Origin: GCA-002726655 sp046582185
GTDB taxonomy: Bacteria; Pseudomonadota; Gammaproteobacteria; Pseudomonadales; Azotimanducaceae
DNA length: 64,000 nt
Assembly: GCA_046582185.1 (NCBI GenBank)
Contig: JAYGEX010000035.1
Coordinates: 61,293-125,292 of the forward strand
Reading direction: 5' to 3'
The notes under the pieces are model-generated. The model was not told the DNA's origin, ran no database searches, and was given only the letters and a program-made list of their open reading frames with translations. Position 1 is the stretch's first letter; the number at the start of each line of letters is the position of its first letter. The position numbers were made by a program, and so were the translations under genes. Below are positions 36,006 through 45,646 of the stretch, piece by piece.

Positions 36006-36866
36006 ATGACAGCAGTGACGCAAACAGAACGATTACCAATACTGAGCACGGGTAGCCTGCAGCAGTATCTGGATTCTGTTCAGCGACATCCTGTGCTCAG
36101 CCGTAAAGAAGAAATCGACCTGTTTCTACGGTTTCAGGAACATGATGATTTGGAGGCGGCACGTAAGATCGTGATGTCCAATCTTCGTTATGTGGTCTAT
36201 ATCGCGCGCGGCTATGGTGGTTATGGCTTACCCCTGGAAGACATTATCCAGCAGGGTAATGTTGGTTTGATGAAGTCGGTAAAGAAATTTGATCTAAGTC
36301 GAAACGTTCGCCTGGTGTCATTTGCCGTTCACTGGATCAAGGCCGAGATTCATGAATATATCCTTAAGAACTGGAAGATTGTGAAGGTTGCTACCACCAA
36401 GGCGCAGCGAAAATTGTTCTTCAATCTCCGTAAAGCCAAACAGCGTCTGGGTTGGTTCAGTCAGGCAGAGGTTGAGCAGGTAGCGAGCGATCTTGGTGTA
36501 AAACCCAAAGAAGTAATGGAGATGGAGGCACGGCTCTCCGGGTTCGATGAAAGTTTTGACTCCTCGGACCACGATGATGAAGATAGTTACTATGCCCCTG
36601 CCTCCTATCTTACAGCAGGCGAAGTGGACGACCCGGCCCAGCTCCTGGCCAATGAACAAACCAATGATCTAAAGCATAGCGGACTTATGGACGCGATAGA
36701 TTCCCTTGATGAGCGGTCAAAAGATATTGTTCAACAACGCTGGTTGTCTGAAAAAAAGGTCAGTCTCAAAGAGTTGTCCCTCAAGTACGGAGTTTCTCTG
36801 GAACGTATACGCCAGGTTGAAGCGAAGGCCTTCGAGAAAATGCAGCCTTTTTTGGCGGTGGCATAA
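36006..36866 (+). CDS. rpoH: RNA polymerase heat-shock sigma factor sigma-32
   Basis: 286 residues. Region 1.2/2.1-2.4: AARKIVMSNLRYVVYIARGY, LPLEDIIQQGNVGLMKSVKK, and RLVSFAVHWIKAEIHEYILK; the RpoH box QRKLFFNLR at ~134-142, diagnostic of sigma-32; region 4 helix-turn-helix near LKELSLKYGVSLERIRQVEA. It directs transcription of chaperone and protease genes. Start supported by AAGGAGAG. The sigma-32-like promoter upstream suggests autoregulation. Confidence 0.97.
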   Translation: MTAVTQTERLPILSTGSLQQYLDSVQRHPVLSRKEEIDLFLRFQEHDDLEAARKIVMSNLRYVVYIARGYGGYGLPLEDIIQQGNVGLMKSVKKFDLSRNVRLVSFAVHWIKAEIHEYILKNWKIVKVATTKAQRKLFFNLRKAKQRLGWFSQAEVEQVASDLGVKPKEVMEMEARLSGFDESFDSSDHDDEDSYYAPASYLTAGEVDDPAQLLANEQTNDLKHSGLMDAIDSLDERSKDIVQQRWLSEKKVSLKELSLKYGVSLERIRQVEAKAFEKMQPFLAVA

Positions 36867-36993
36867 GAAAAATTTAAAACCGAACTCTGTAAATAGCTAT
36901 TAATTAAGCAGGCCCTGGAACTCTCCACCGGAACTGCTCCTTCAGCGCCAATTTTTGATATGGTTGGCGAGACAGTATCTGGAGGAGAAAGAA

Positions 36994-37779
36994 ATGTCTG
37001 AGAGTATGATTACGACGGACCAGTCGGTCTTTGATGGTCCACAGATTGTTGCTGACCTGACAAAGTGGTTACGTTTACGCACGACCCCCATTGGCATGAA
37101 GTTATTCAAGACCGTTGCAGAAATGGAGGCGATTCCGCGAATTCGCCGCCCCAAAGATATCCATACCACAGATCAGATCGTTGGCCAGGCCAGCAGAAAT
37201 GGCTGGACAGTAGGGGTCACCATGGACGATCTTGTGGGCGCACAGTGTGGCACTGTAATTGGTCTGCACCCAAGAAGTGAGGAATGGTTGTCTGGCGACA
37301 GGATGTCAGGCGTCTGGTACAGCAATCTCGAAGACGCTTCCGCTCACCAGAATGCCATGGATGTAGTCGAATATGGGCAGCATGAAGCTATGGCTGTTAG
37401 TCCTTTGGCATCAGGCAGGCTTGACCCTCCTGACATTTGCTTAATCTATGCGACGCCCGCGCAGATGATACTTTTCATCAATGGATTGCAGTGGTCTGGT
37501 TATAAGAAACTCGAGTGGGGTTGCGTTGGTGAATCTTCCTGCGCCGATTCCTGGGGCAGAGCGCTTAAGACAGGTGAGCCAAGTTTGTCAATTCCATGCT
37601 TTGCCGAGCGGCGCTATGGCGGAGTGATGGAAGATGAACTTCTAATGGCCATTCCACCATCATTTTTGCCCAAGACTATCGCAGGTTTGGAAGCATTGTC
37701 CAGCAATGGCCTGCGCTATCCAATTGCGCCTTACGGTGTGAACAATGATGTTCGCGCGGGGATGGGCGTTACCTACTAG
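36994..37779 (+). CDS. DUF169 family protein
   Basis: 261 residues from ATG 36994 behind GGAGGAGAAA. Landmarks of DUF169: LRLRTTPIGMKLFKTVAEME at the N-terminus, AQCGTVIGLHPRSEE, PDICLIYATPAQMILFINGL and a cysteine-containing VGESSCADSWGRALKTGEPS. The family is conserved in bacteria and archaea without a firm function. It lies 128 bases after rpoH on the same strand; co-transcription is uncertain. Confidence 0.88.
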   Translation: MSESMITTDQSVFDGPQIVADLTKWLRLRTTPIGMKLFKTVAEMEAIPRIRRPKDIHTTDQIVGQASRNGWTVGVTMDDLVGAQCGTVIGLHPRSEEWLSGDRMSGVWYSNLEDASAHQNAMDVVEYGQHEAMAVSPLASGRLDPPDICLIYATPAQMILFINGLQWSGYKKLEWGCVGESSCADSWGRALKTGEPSLSIPCFAERRYGGVMEDELLMAIPPSFLPKTIAGLEALSSNGLRYPIAPYGVNNDVRAGMGVTY

Positions 37780-37955
37780 ACGTATTCGAGCCATCTCGTA
37801 TGGCAGTAGTCCATACAAATGCTCACATGCAGGCCTGGTCTGGGAATATAGCTATGGAATTATACGACAGCTAATCGAGTCTTTGTTTTCATGAGACTCT
37901 TTTACCTGTTGTAACTTGTGATCCTGTGACGGTTCCATCCAGACATAGGCCGATA

Positions 37956-38717
37956 TTATCCGTCTACGGCATCCGGATTGAGGAGCGACCACGCTTGTAT
38001 CCCAAGATGATCGTCTCTAAGGGTAATATTCATTACGGCTTCGAAGCGATGATTGCCGGTATCATTTTCGATATTGAGTTCGAGCCCTGCGTTCATGCTG
38101 AACTTACCTGTCTGCAGGGACTGCAGGGATTCTATCGTGATCGTATTGTCCGACAAGGCATAATCTGACGCTTTTTGATGCTCTCTAATTTCACCAACAC
38201 CTATACCATAGTGGGGATAATTCAGTAACTCAGCGCACGCTGAAACATTTCGATTGTTAAAATTTTTCATAAAGCCCGCCACCAGCTTGAAGCAGCGGCT
38301 CTCCATGCCTGAGGTATCATAGTTCTTGTCTGTCTGATCAGATCCGAAGCGGGATTGAATTCCCCAGACGCCTTCAACTCTGGTAACCACGTAAACAATG
38401 GGGTTGGTGTGAATAATTTCGCCTTCCACGTTATAGCGGCTCCATTGCCCGGCCACATGGATTTTTTCAGGTGAAGTATGGATGACCCGGCGATAGTCCC
38501 ATTCGCTATGATCCCAGCCTGTTGAGATAGTCCAATCAAAATTAACTCTTGAAGCATACTCGGCCGCATCTCCCGCGACTACGATTGCTCCAAAGGGCGA
38601 AGGCCTTACGTGGGGGTAGTTTAGAGTCTTGGCCCAGTCTTCGGGGCAGCGACTGTTAAAAGTACTGATAAATTTATCAACGGCATCGATGCCGATCTGG
38701 TTCAAATCTACTGACAT
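37956..38717 (-). CDS. Tandem NTF2-like (SnoaL-type) protein of unknown function
   Basis: 253 residues that look like an internal duplication. FISTFNSRCPEDWAKTLNYP (~residues 17-36) and FMKNFNNRNVSACAELLNYP (~150-169) have the same spacing of FN.R....A..LNYPH, each followed by an alpha+beta region. This fits two NTF2-like domains, which form cone-shaped pockets used for ligand binding or small-molecule isomerisation. No catalytic residues can be named. Confidence 0.6.
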   Translation of the reverse strand: MSVDLNQIGIDAVDKFISTFNSRCPEDWAKTLNYPHVRPSPFGAIVVAGDAAEYASRVNFDWTISTGWDHSEWDYRRVIHTSPEKIHVAGQWSRYNVEGEIIHTNPIVYVVTRVEGVWGIQSRFGSDQTDKNYDTSGMESRCFKLVAGFMKNFNNRNVSACAELLNYPHYGIGVGEIREHQKASDYALSDNTITIESLQSLQTGKFSMNAGLELNIENDTGNHRFEAVMNITLRDDHLGIQAWSLLNPDAVDG

Positions 38718-38809
38718 AACTTACCTTAAATGATAGGGCCTCCGCCGAAGCAAGTTCCCTTGGAGAGAAGAAGTACACATATCAGTACCACTCCTCGTAA
38801 CTACATTGC

Positions 38810-39667
38810 CTACCAACAGACGAAGCCATTGGAGATCGCTCGTTCCCCGTCTTCCGTTAATACAGAATATGATAATCCTTCCGCGGTTCTCGCATGGATG
38901 ATCAGCGACAGCGTTGAAGGCATAAATACCATAGCACTGAATCTACCACCTAGTCGTTTGATTTTCTCGGGTTTTCCATCGGCGAAATGAGTGACAATCT
39001 TTGAAATTGCGAGGGCGAGAGTCGCAGTACCATGAAGAATAATATTCGGAAGTCCTGCCTTGGTCGCGAAGGCCTTGTCGCTGTGAATCGGGTTAAATAT
39101 CTTCGCTGTTTCCGTATATATATTTGCCGCGCCTTCAAGTACTGGAATAGTGATTGTGTCGAGTAGGCCTTCGTTCTGGAACTCGGGCAGGGCAGGGGCC
39201 TGTTCAATGAACTTATCGTCCATCGTGGTCTCAACGCCTCTTGAGATACCCAACTGATAGGTTCTCGTAACAAGTTCATCGCCCTGGTTGTAAGTATCTA
39301 GGCGAAGTGTCTGGGCAGCACCTGGTCCGATTTTCTCTACGCCAATGATAGTAGCGGTGGTTGTCAAATCGTCTCCTGCTCGAATAGGCTTTAAAATGTG
39401 TAAGTCGTGGGAGGCGTGCACACCACGAGAAACTTCTTCCGCTGTCATGGACTCTGAACCAGGGAGATTTCGTGCTTCAAGAATCACCGGCCACTCGAGG
39501 CAAACTGGAAAAACAGGATGAGCAATAACATCGGGGCGAATATTTGTATCCATATAACAGGCTGCTGTATCCTGTAATCCGGCGGCATAAGCCATTGTCC
39601 AGCGGGCATCAATTTTGTGATTGAATGACCGGGTCGTTTGCCCGACACTCGCTGCGTTCAATGGCAT
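38810..39667 (-). CDS. MaoC-like double-hotdog dehydratase / enoyl-CoA hydratase 2
   Basis: 285 residues with two hotdog halves. The C-terminal half has the hydratase-2 motif: Asn and His of FNPIHSDKAFATKAGLPNII then LHGTATLALAISK. The N-terminal half (MPLNAASVGQTTRSFNHKID, THDLHI-like ASHDLHILKPIRAGDD) is the substrate-recognising one. Such enzymes hydrate trans-2-enoyl-CoA to the R-3-hydroxyacyl-CoA in fatty acid, sterol side-chain or branched-acid catabolism. Fits the CaiB, SDR and ligase genes downstream in the window. Confidence 0.88.
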   Translation of the reverse strand: MPLNAASVGQTTRSFNHKIDARWTMAYAAGLQDTAACYMDTNIRPDVIAHPVFPVCLEWPVILEARNLPGSESMTAEEVSRGVHASHDLHILKPIRAGDDLTTTATIIGVEKIGPGAAQTLRLDTYNQGDELVTRTYQLGISRGVETTMDDKFIEQAPALPEFQNEGLLDTITIPVLEGAANIYTETAKIFNPIHSDKAFATKAGLPNIILHGTATLALAISKIVTHFADGKPEKIKRLGGRFSAMVFMPSTLSLIIHARTAEGLSYSVLTEDGERAISNGFVCW

Positions 39668-39777
39668 TACTTATATCCTTAAGTAAAACGCCAGTGTAAC
39701 CATACTTTATGCTTGGCGACAACTTGGATTGAAGGTCAGTGCAGGTACTGCATTAGAACAACAATAAAATATCCGGG

Positions 39778-41828
39778 ATGACTAAATCCGGAATGACTAT
39801 GGCTGAATCATTGAGTTCTAAATCCTGGGTGAGAGTACTGGCTTTCCTGTCTTTGTTATCTGGAGTCATCCTGATTGGTATGCCACTACTTATCGAAAAA
39901 GTTTTGGTCTGGCGGTACTTTCAAATTATGTTGCGGTAAGCTTCAGTGAGTTCAAGGGTCAGCTGTCACTGGGATTTACTGTTGATATTGTGGTGACCGA
40001 TGTTGCGTTAACAGTGCAACATGAGGGCAGCTTTTCCCTGAACAATATCTTACTGACAGACCTTGAGCGTCAGGTCAGCGAAGAAAGCCTGAGTTGGGCA
40101 GGTAAGGGAACGACGGAAGTCAATCTCGAATCTCTTGATATGTTCACCGAGATTGAAGGTGAATTGTTCTCAAACAATTTCCATGTTCTGAATGAACACT
40201 CATTGATGGAATTTTTTTATAGAGAGCTGAACTGGAATGGTAATCTATCTCTGGCGATTGTAGAAGATGAGTTCAGCATAAACTCGCATTCTGACGCCTA
40301 CATCGATGGGCTAAATTTTCTTGCCGAATCTGAAAAGATGAAGCTCGGCGGTATTGGCAGGATTGCACTATCAAACATTGTGCTGGAAGCCCTCGACAAA
40401 ATCGATATCGATGAAGTCAATATTGATGATTTGATTGTTGGACATATAGTACAAGAAGATACCTTTGGGGTGGAGCCTGCAGTTTTTACTACCCAGCAAT
40501 TGCAGATTAAACAGATCAAATATGGTGATAACGCACTTCATATTGATAGTATCGTGCAGAGTGATATCGTTAGCAACGTTGTGCGCGGTAAAGATGGAAA
40601 ATTTAACGCAATACGCTTGTTAGACGCCATTTTGCGGTTGGCAGATACGAGCGATGAGCAAGTACCCCATGAGGATAGTAAGACGGAATCAGCGACCACT
40701 GAAGCGCTGGCAGTTGTAATAGGCGAATTTATTATCACAGGCGATAGTGAATTTCATTTCGTCGATCAATTTGTGAATCCTGAATTTTCGGTAATGTTCA
40801 ATATTGAAAAAGCGGAAGTATTCGATGTGGACTCTACCGTTCCCGATCAAGCTTCGAATATCAGCATCAAGGCGAAATCAGGGAAATATTCAACCTTTAC
40901 ACTTGATGGTTTCGTTAAGCCATTTCTTGCTACGCCAGAGGCGGATATCAAAATCAAATTAACGGCCATGGACTTGCCGCCATTAACGCCATATACCAGT
41001 TCAGATTTAGGGCTCGATTTAAAGAGCGGTATTGTAGATAGCGAAGTGGATGTGAAATTAGCTGACGGTAAAGTTGATGGCAAAATCATCTTTGGCTTGC
41101 ATCAGTTCGAAGTTGAGTCGATTGATATCGAGAACAATCTCCAGAGCCGGATTCCCTTGCCTTTAAATATCGCGCTGGATGCGATTCGCGACCGGATCAA
41201 TATGATTGAGTTGGTCATCCCCATTGAAGGCGATGCGGAAAACCCCGACTTCAATTTCAACGACGCGATAGGCAAAGCGTTGGCCAAGGGAGTGAGTAAG
41301 GGCGCGATGGCCGATCTGACATTTGCGCTGTAACCCTACGGTGCGTTGATATCAATAGCCAAGATGGCAGGTGAAGAGGCATCCCGGGTACGGCTGGGGC
41401 CTGTGGAATTTAGTGCTGGGCTTCAGTCTCTCGATGACACCGACAGGGACTATCTGAGTAAAGTTGCCGGAATATTACATGATCGGCCTAAGGTATTTGT
41501 GAAGCTATGCGCCGTTTCTGTTATTGATGACCTCGTTGTTTTTAGAACGGCAAAAAGTGAACAAGCTGCGCTGGACGCAGGCACTTCTAGCAGCCCTGAC
41601 ATGCTGCCGCAACCTGATGTGGCTGAAATACCTGGCGATTCAGCGCCACAGGAGTTAAGCGAGCAAGAAACCGAATATCTGAATCAACTGGCTACTAAAC
41701 GAGCTTCAATAGTAAAGGATTACCTTGTGCTTGAATTTGCTTCAGATGCCAGTCATCTGGTCAGTTGTCAGTCAACGATTAGTTTGGAAAATCCTGAAGA
41801 CAAATCTCGAGTTGATCTTCTGATCTAA
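39778..41828 (+). pseudogene. DUF748 / AsmA-like envelope protein, frameshifted and interrupted
   Basis: From ATG 39778 the first 45 residues contain one membrane helix (VLAFLSLLSGVILIGMPLL). A frameshift near 39900-39910 moves the reading frame to LSNYVAVSFSEFKGQLSLGF, and coding continues to ADLTFAL. There a TAA (41331) interrupts, while the same frame goes on PYGALISIAKMAGEEASRVR and ends at 41828. The whole matches DUF748 proteins: periplasmic, AsmA-like beta-rich, with the C-terminal PLNIALDAIRDRIN and ENPDFNFNDAIGKALAKG signature before an OmpA-like tail. A CAA or CAG to TAA change is likely. Confidence 0.8.
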
Positions 41829-41881
41829 CAGGCGGAAATTGCACAATACCTCTCTGTGCCAGGCTCCTGGTCAGAGCTTCC

Positions 41882-43081
41882 CTAGATAACCCCCCGATCT
41901 TTCAATCCAGCGATATCTTCCAGGCTATATTCAAGGGACAAAAGGATTTCTTCGGTGTGCTCGCCAAGTTTTGGCGGGCCACTTCGCACTTCGGGTCCAT
42001 CCTCATTTGTAATATAACCGGCTTTGACAACAGTGATGTCTTTGTCAATATCCGCCGGTGAAGGTAAGGTCTCGAATACACCACGCTCCTTGAATTGTGG
42101 ATCGTTAATTACTTCCGGCAGCTCTCTGACCTCAGCGACGGGTATGCCTTGCCCGGCGAGGAATTTCATCCAGTAAGCCGTTGTATTAGCGTTGAGCGCG
42201 TCGCACATAAGCGTATTAACTTCTTCCGGATGCTTCGCTCTTGCCTTGGGCGTATTGAATTCAGGTCTGGTAAAGTCTTCAGTTCGATCAATGGCAGTGA
42301 ATAACTTTTCAATTTGAGGCTGGCGAATCGCTGTGATCTGAATAAAGCCGTCTTGGGTAGGAAACACATTGGCGGTTGGTTGCCCGGTTGGCGATGCGTT
42401 ACCGTTAAGTCCAATCAGGCTACCCTGATTCAGGTAGTTACTATACTGAGCGGCTTGCATAACGATTGCGGTATCCATCATAGCGACATCAATTCGTTGA
42501 CCTTTTCCGGTCATGGCTCGCCTGTAAATTGACGCGGAAATAGAAAATGCAGTGTTGAGCGCAGTACCCATATCAACCGGCATATAACCTGTTCTGGTGG
42601 GGCCGGTATCTACATGGCCGGTTTGCGACATCATGCCTGATGAGGCTTGGATAGCGCCGTCATATGCAGCTTGGCCAGCCTTCGGGCCGGTTTGACCATA
42701 TCCGGTGACCGAGCAGTAGATTAAATCGGGTCTAAGTTGCTTTAAGTCATCATAGCCAAGACCCATTCGCTCCATCGTTCCTGCTTTAAAATTTTCCACC
42801 AGCACGTCCGCGCCGTCTACCAGCTTCTTAACGATCTCGACGGCTTCCGGTGATTTAAGGTTCAGGGTCAGGCTTTTCTTGTTGAGGTTCATGCCCATAA
42901 ATGAGGGAGACATGCCGAGATTCTCCTCGGTCGACATGATTCCCCTGGTCTGGTCTCCGGTGATTGGCTGCTCAATTTTTATGACACCCGCGCCCAGGAG
43001 TGCCAGCTGCATGACCCCAAATGGGCCAGCGAGTACCTGGGTAAAGTCAATAATTCGTATACCATCAAATGCGCCGGGCAT
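41882..43081 (-). CDS. CaiB/BaiF family (class III) CoA-transferase
   Basis: 399 residues. IRIIDFTQVLAGPFGVMQLA and GAGVIKIEQPITGDQTRGIM at the N-terminus, VENFKAGTMERMGLGYDDLK, CSVTGYGQTGPKAGQAAYDG, and Asp in YMPVDMGTAL as the likely catalytic aspartyl-CoA site. Intertwined-dimer enzyme that moves CoA between carboxylic acids. Ends a minus-strand run with SDR, acyl-CoA ligase and the Omp85-like gene, pointing to an acyl-CoA degradation pathway. Confidence 0.94.
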   Translation of the reverse strand: MPGAFDGIRIIDFTQVLAGPFGVMQLALLGAGVIKIEQPITGDQTRGIMSTEENLGMSPSFMGMNLNKKSLTLNLKSPEAVEIVKKLVDGADVLVENFKAGTMERMGLGYDDLKQLRPDLIYCSVTGYGQTGPKAGQAAYDGAIQASSGMMSQTGHVDTGPTRTGYMPVDMGTALNTAFSISASIYRRAMTGKGQRIDVAMMDTAIVMQAAQYSNYLNQGSLIGLNGNASPTGQPTANVFPTQDGFIQITAIRQPQIEKLFTAIDRTEDFTRPEFNTPKARAKHPEEVNTLMCDALNANTTAYWMKFLAGQGIPVAEVRELPEVINDPQFKERGVFETLPSPADIDKDITVVKAGYITNEDGPEVRSGPPKLGEHTEEILLSLEYSLEDIAGLKDRGVI

Positions 43082-43212
43082 CGATTCCTCCTGATGCTGA
43101 TATTTATCTGTTCAACTGAGCCGATATTTTTGTGTTTAATAATGTTGCTTTAGAATTCATAAACGTTAGAAAGCATAAGTTTCAGAAGCCATAAGCCTTA
43201 GAAAATAAAAGC

Positions 43213-43992
43213 CTAGAATATAGAGTAACCACCATCGATGAGAAAGTTTTCACCGGTATGATAGGCGCTTCCGTCACTCATGATATAGATCGCAATTGCG
43301 GCGAAATCTTCCGGCTTTCCCCAACGTCGCATGGGTATTCGAGGAATGACATTGTCGACAAATTTGTCCCATCCGAAGGCGCTCTCGGTCATTGCGGTTT
43401 CAATCCAGCCTGGCAATATTGTATGGGCGGTGACGCCATAACGAGCATATTCCACAGATAAGGCCTTGATCATTGAAATGAGCCCACCCTTGGTTGCGGC
43501 GTAGTGCTGGCCCCTGGCCTGCCCTGAGATTGCCGCGAGGCTTGCTGTTCCCACAAGCCTGCCAAATGCATCGCCGCTACCTGCTCGTTCGCGCATATGC
43601 TTGGCTGCATACTTGAAGGTGTAGAACACACCATTGAGGTTGACGTCGATAATTCTATCCCATTCTTCTTTTTCAATATCATCGAAGCGATTGCCTCGGG
43701 AACCTATACCGGCATTGGCGAAACACCCGTCGACCCTGCCATGGCTATCAAGAGTCTGGGCAAATGAATCTTCAACCTCTCTCTGGTTGGCGACATTGCA
43801 TTTGATGGCACTTACTTTTGTGCCGTGGGTTTTTAAGGTCCCAAGTGCTGCAGCATTTTTGTCTTCATTGGTACCCCAAATGCAGATGTCACAACCATGT
43901 TGAGCAAGGCCTTGCGCCATGCCGAGACCAATACCACTATTGCCACCGGTTATCAGTGCTACCTTGCCGCTTAAGTCGAAAGGGCTTGCCAT
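43213..43992 (-). CDS. Short-chain dehydrogenase/reductase (3-hydroxyacyl or sterol type)
   Basis: 259 residues. TGGNSGIGLGMAQGLAQHGC cofactor motif, NVANQREVED, ANAGIGS, catalytic Ser in VGTASLAAISG and YxxxK in HYAATKGG. Classical SDR. Lies between the acyl-CoA ligase and CaiB genes, same strand, so it probably oxidises a hydroxyl or keto group in the same pathway. Specific substrate unknown. Confidence 0.92.
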   Translation of the reverse strand: MASPFDLSGKVALITGGNSGIGLGMAQGLAQHGCDICIWGTNEDKNAAALGTLKTHGTKVSAIKCNVANQREVEDSFAQTLDSHGRVDGCFANAGIGSRGNRFDDIEKEEWDRIIDVNLNGVFYTFKYAAKHMRERAGSGDAFGRLVGTASLAAISGQARGQHYAATKGGLISMIKALSVEYARYGVTAHTILPGWIETAMTESAFGWDKFVDNVIPRIPMRRWGKPEDFAAIAIYIMSDGSAYHTGENFLIDGGYSIF

Positions 43993-44113
43993 TCTCTTAC
44001 TCCACTAAATAAAACATTAGACTGTGACGACATTTTCCGAGCATATATTCGGGCATACAAAACCATCTTGTCAAAAAAACAAAGCGCGGTACTCAATTGT
44101 GATGGTAAGGCAT

Positions 44114-45628
44114 TCAAGGCCAGTATTTGTCTTTCAGCAGGCGCTTGTACAATTTTCCTGTTGGGTGTCTCGGCAACTCTTCCAGGAAGTCGATTGATTT
44201 TGGGCATTTCATATGTGAAATTTGGCCGCGTACGTATGCGATGAGCTCCGCTTCGAGTTCTGGCCCGACGTCATTCATATCTGCCGGTTGCACCACCGCT
44301 TTTACTTCTTCGCCGAACTCTTCATTCGGTACGCCGAACACCGCTACATCGGTGATCTTTGGGTGCGCGATCAGGATGTTTTCAGCTTCCTGTGGATAGA
44401 TATTGACGCCACCGGAAATAATCATGAAGGATTTTCTGTCGGTCAGGTAGAGGTAGCCTTCCTGATCAAGATAGCCGATATCGCCGAGTGTCGACCAGCC
44501 TTCCGTTGTGTGCGATGCCTTGGTCTTACCTTCATCATGAAGGTATTCAAATTTACCGCCTCCCTCAAAGAAGACGTTTCCTATTTTGCCAGTCGCGACG
44601 CTGTTTCCTTCATCATCAAGAATATGGAGTTTGCAATTGTTGGTGATGCGGCCCACAGATCCCTTATGCTGTAACCATTCTTCTGAATCAATTGCGGTTG
44701 AGCCATTGCCCTCGGTTCCGGCGTAGTATTCAAACAGTATTGGCCCCCACCAGGCTATCATTTGTTCCTTCACAGTGATTGGGCAGGGTGCTGCAGCGTG
44801 AACAGCAAACTTCAGGCTGCTAACGTTATATTTAAGCCGCACATCCTCTGGCAGCTTCAACATGCGGACAAACATGGTTGGTACCCATTGGCTGTGGGTA
44901 ATCTGATATTCCTGAATCAGGCGAAGGGATTGCTCTGCGTCAAAATTCTCCATCACAATACTGGTACCGCCATATCTCAGAACATTCATGTTAAAGCCAA
45001 GGGGCGCAGCATGATAAAGCGGAGCTGGCGACAGATAAATCGATTTTTCATCGAACTGATATCTGTCTCGAGCCGGGATAAAACCTGCAACTTCATCTCC
45101 CCAGACTTCCGCAATCAGTGGCTTCTTGACCCCCTTAGGCCTGCCGGTTGTGCCGGATGAGTAAAGAAGACTCTGGCCGTAAGATTGGTCAGCTATTGGT
45201 TTGCCAGGCATTTTCGAGACTGCATCTTCAAATGAAGAGGCGCCTTGTGCAGTGCCATCTACCATGTAACAGGTGGGATTGTTCGTCAGTTTGTCGCTAA
45301 AGCCAAGGAAGGTGTCGCGAAGCAATGCGGATGTAATGAGTACCTTTGCGCCACAGTCATTGACGATGTATTCCACTTCTTCTGCCTGTAGTCTATAGCT
45401 AATGGCGGTAAAATAGAGTCCGGCTCTGAACGCACCCCAGCAGACTTTCAGAAACTCAGGATGATTTTCCATACACAGCGCAATATTGTCGCCGCGGACC
45501 AAACCCAGGTTGCGGAATAGCTGAGCAATCCGGTTTGAAGATTCTTCCAGCTCTCCATAGGTAACGACTTTACCAGTCTGCGCCATGATATAGGCTGGGT
45601 GTTCTTGGGGGTAGTTAGAGGGGTTCAT
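44114..45628 (-). CDS. Acyl-CoA synthetase (AMP-forming)
   Basis: 504 residues. ANL-superfamily motifs: P-loop SLLYSSGTTGRPKGVKKPL (~165), EYYAGTEGNGS, the hinge YLTDRKSFMIISGGVNIYP (~400) and C-terminal catalytic Lys in PRHPTGKLYKRLLK. Activates a carboxylic acid with ATP and CoA. Located upstream of SDR and CaiB in a unit for acyl-CoA turnover. Length typical. Confidence 0.94.
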   Translation of the reverse strand: MNPSNYPQEHPAYIMAQTGKVVTYGELEESSNRIAQLFRNLGLVRGDNIALCMENHPEFLKVCWGAFRAGLYFTAISYRLQAEEVEYIVNDCGAKVLITSALLRDTFLGFSDKLTNNPTCYMVDGTAQGASSFEDAVSKMPGKPIADQSYGQSLLYSSGTTGRPKGVKKPLIAEVWGDEVAGFIPARDRYQFDEKSIYLSPAPLYHAAPLGFNMNVLRYGGTSIVMENFDAEQSLRLIQEYQITHSQWVPTMFVRMLKLPEDVRLKYNVSSLKFAVHAAAPCPITVKEQMIAWWGPILFEYYAGTEGNGSTAIDSEEWLQHKGSVGRITNNCKLHILDDEGNSVATGKIGNVFFEGGGKFEYLHDEGKTKASHTTEGWSTLGDIGYLDQEGYLYLTDRKSFMIISGGVNIYPQEAENILIAHPKITDVAVFGVPNEEFGEEVKAVVQPADMNDVGPELEAELIAYVRGQISHMKCPKSIDFLEELPRHPTGKLYKRLLKDKYWP

Positions 45629-45646
45629 TATAGGATGCTGGTATTG

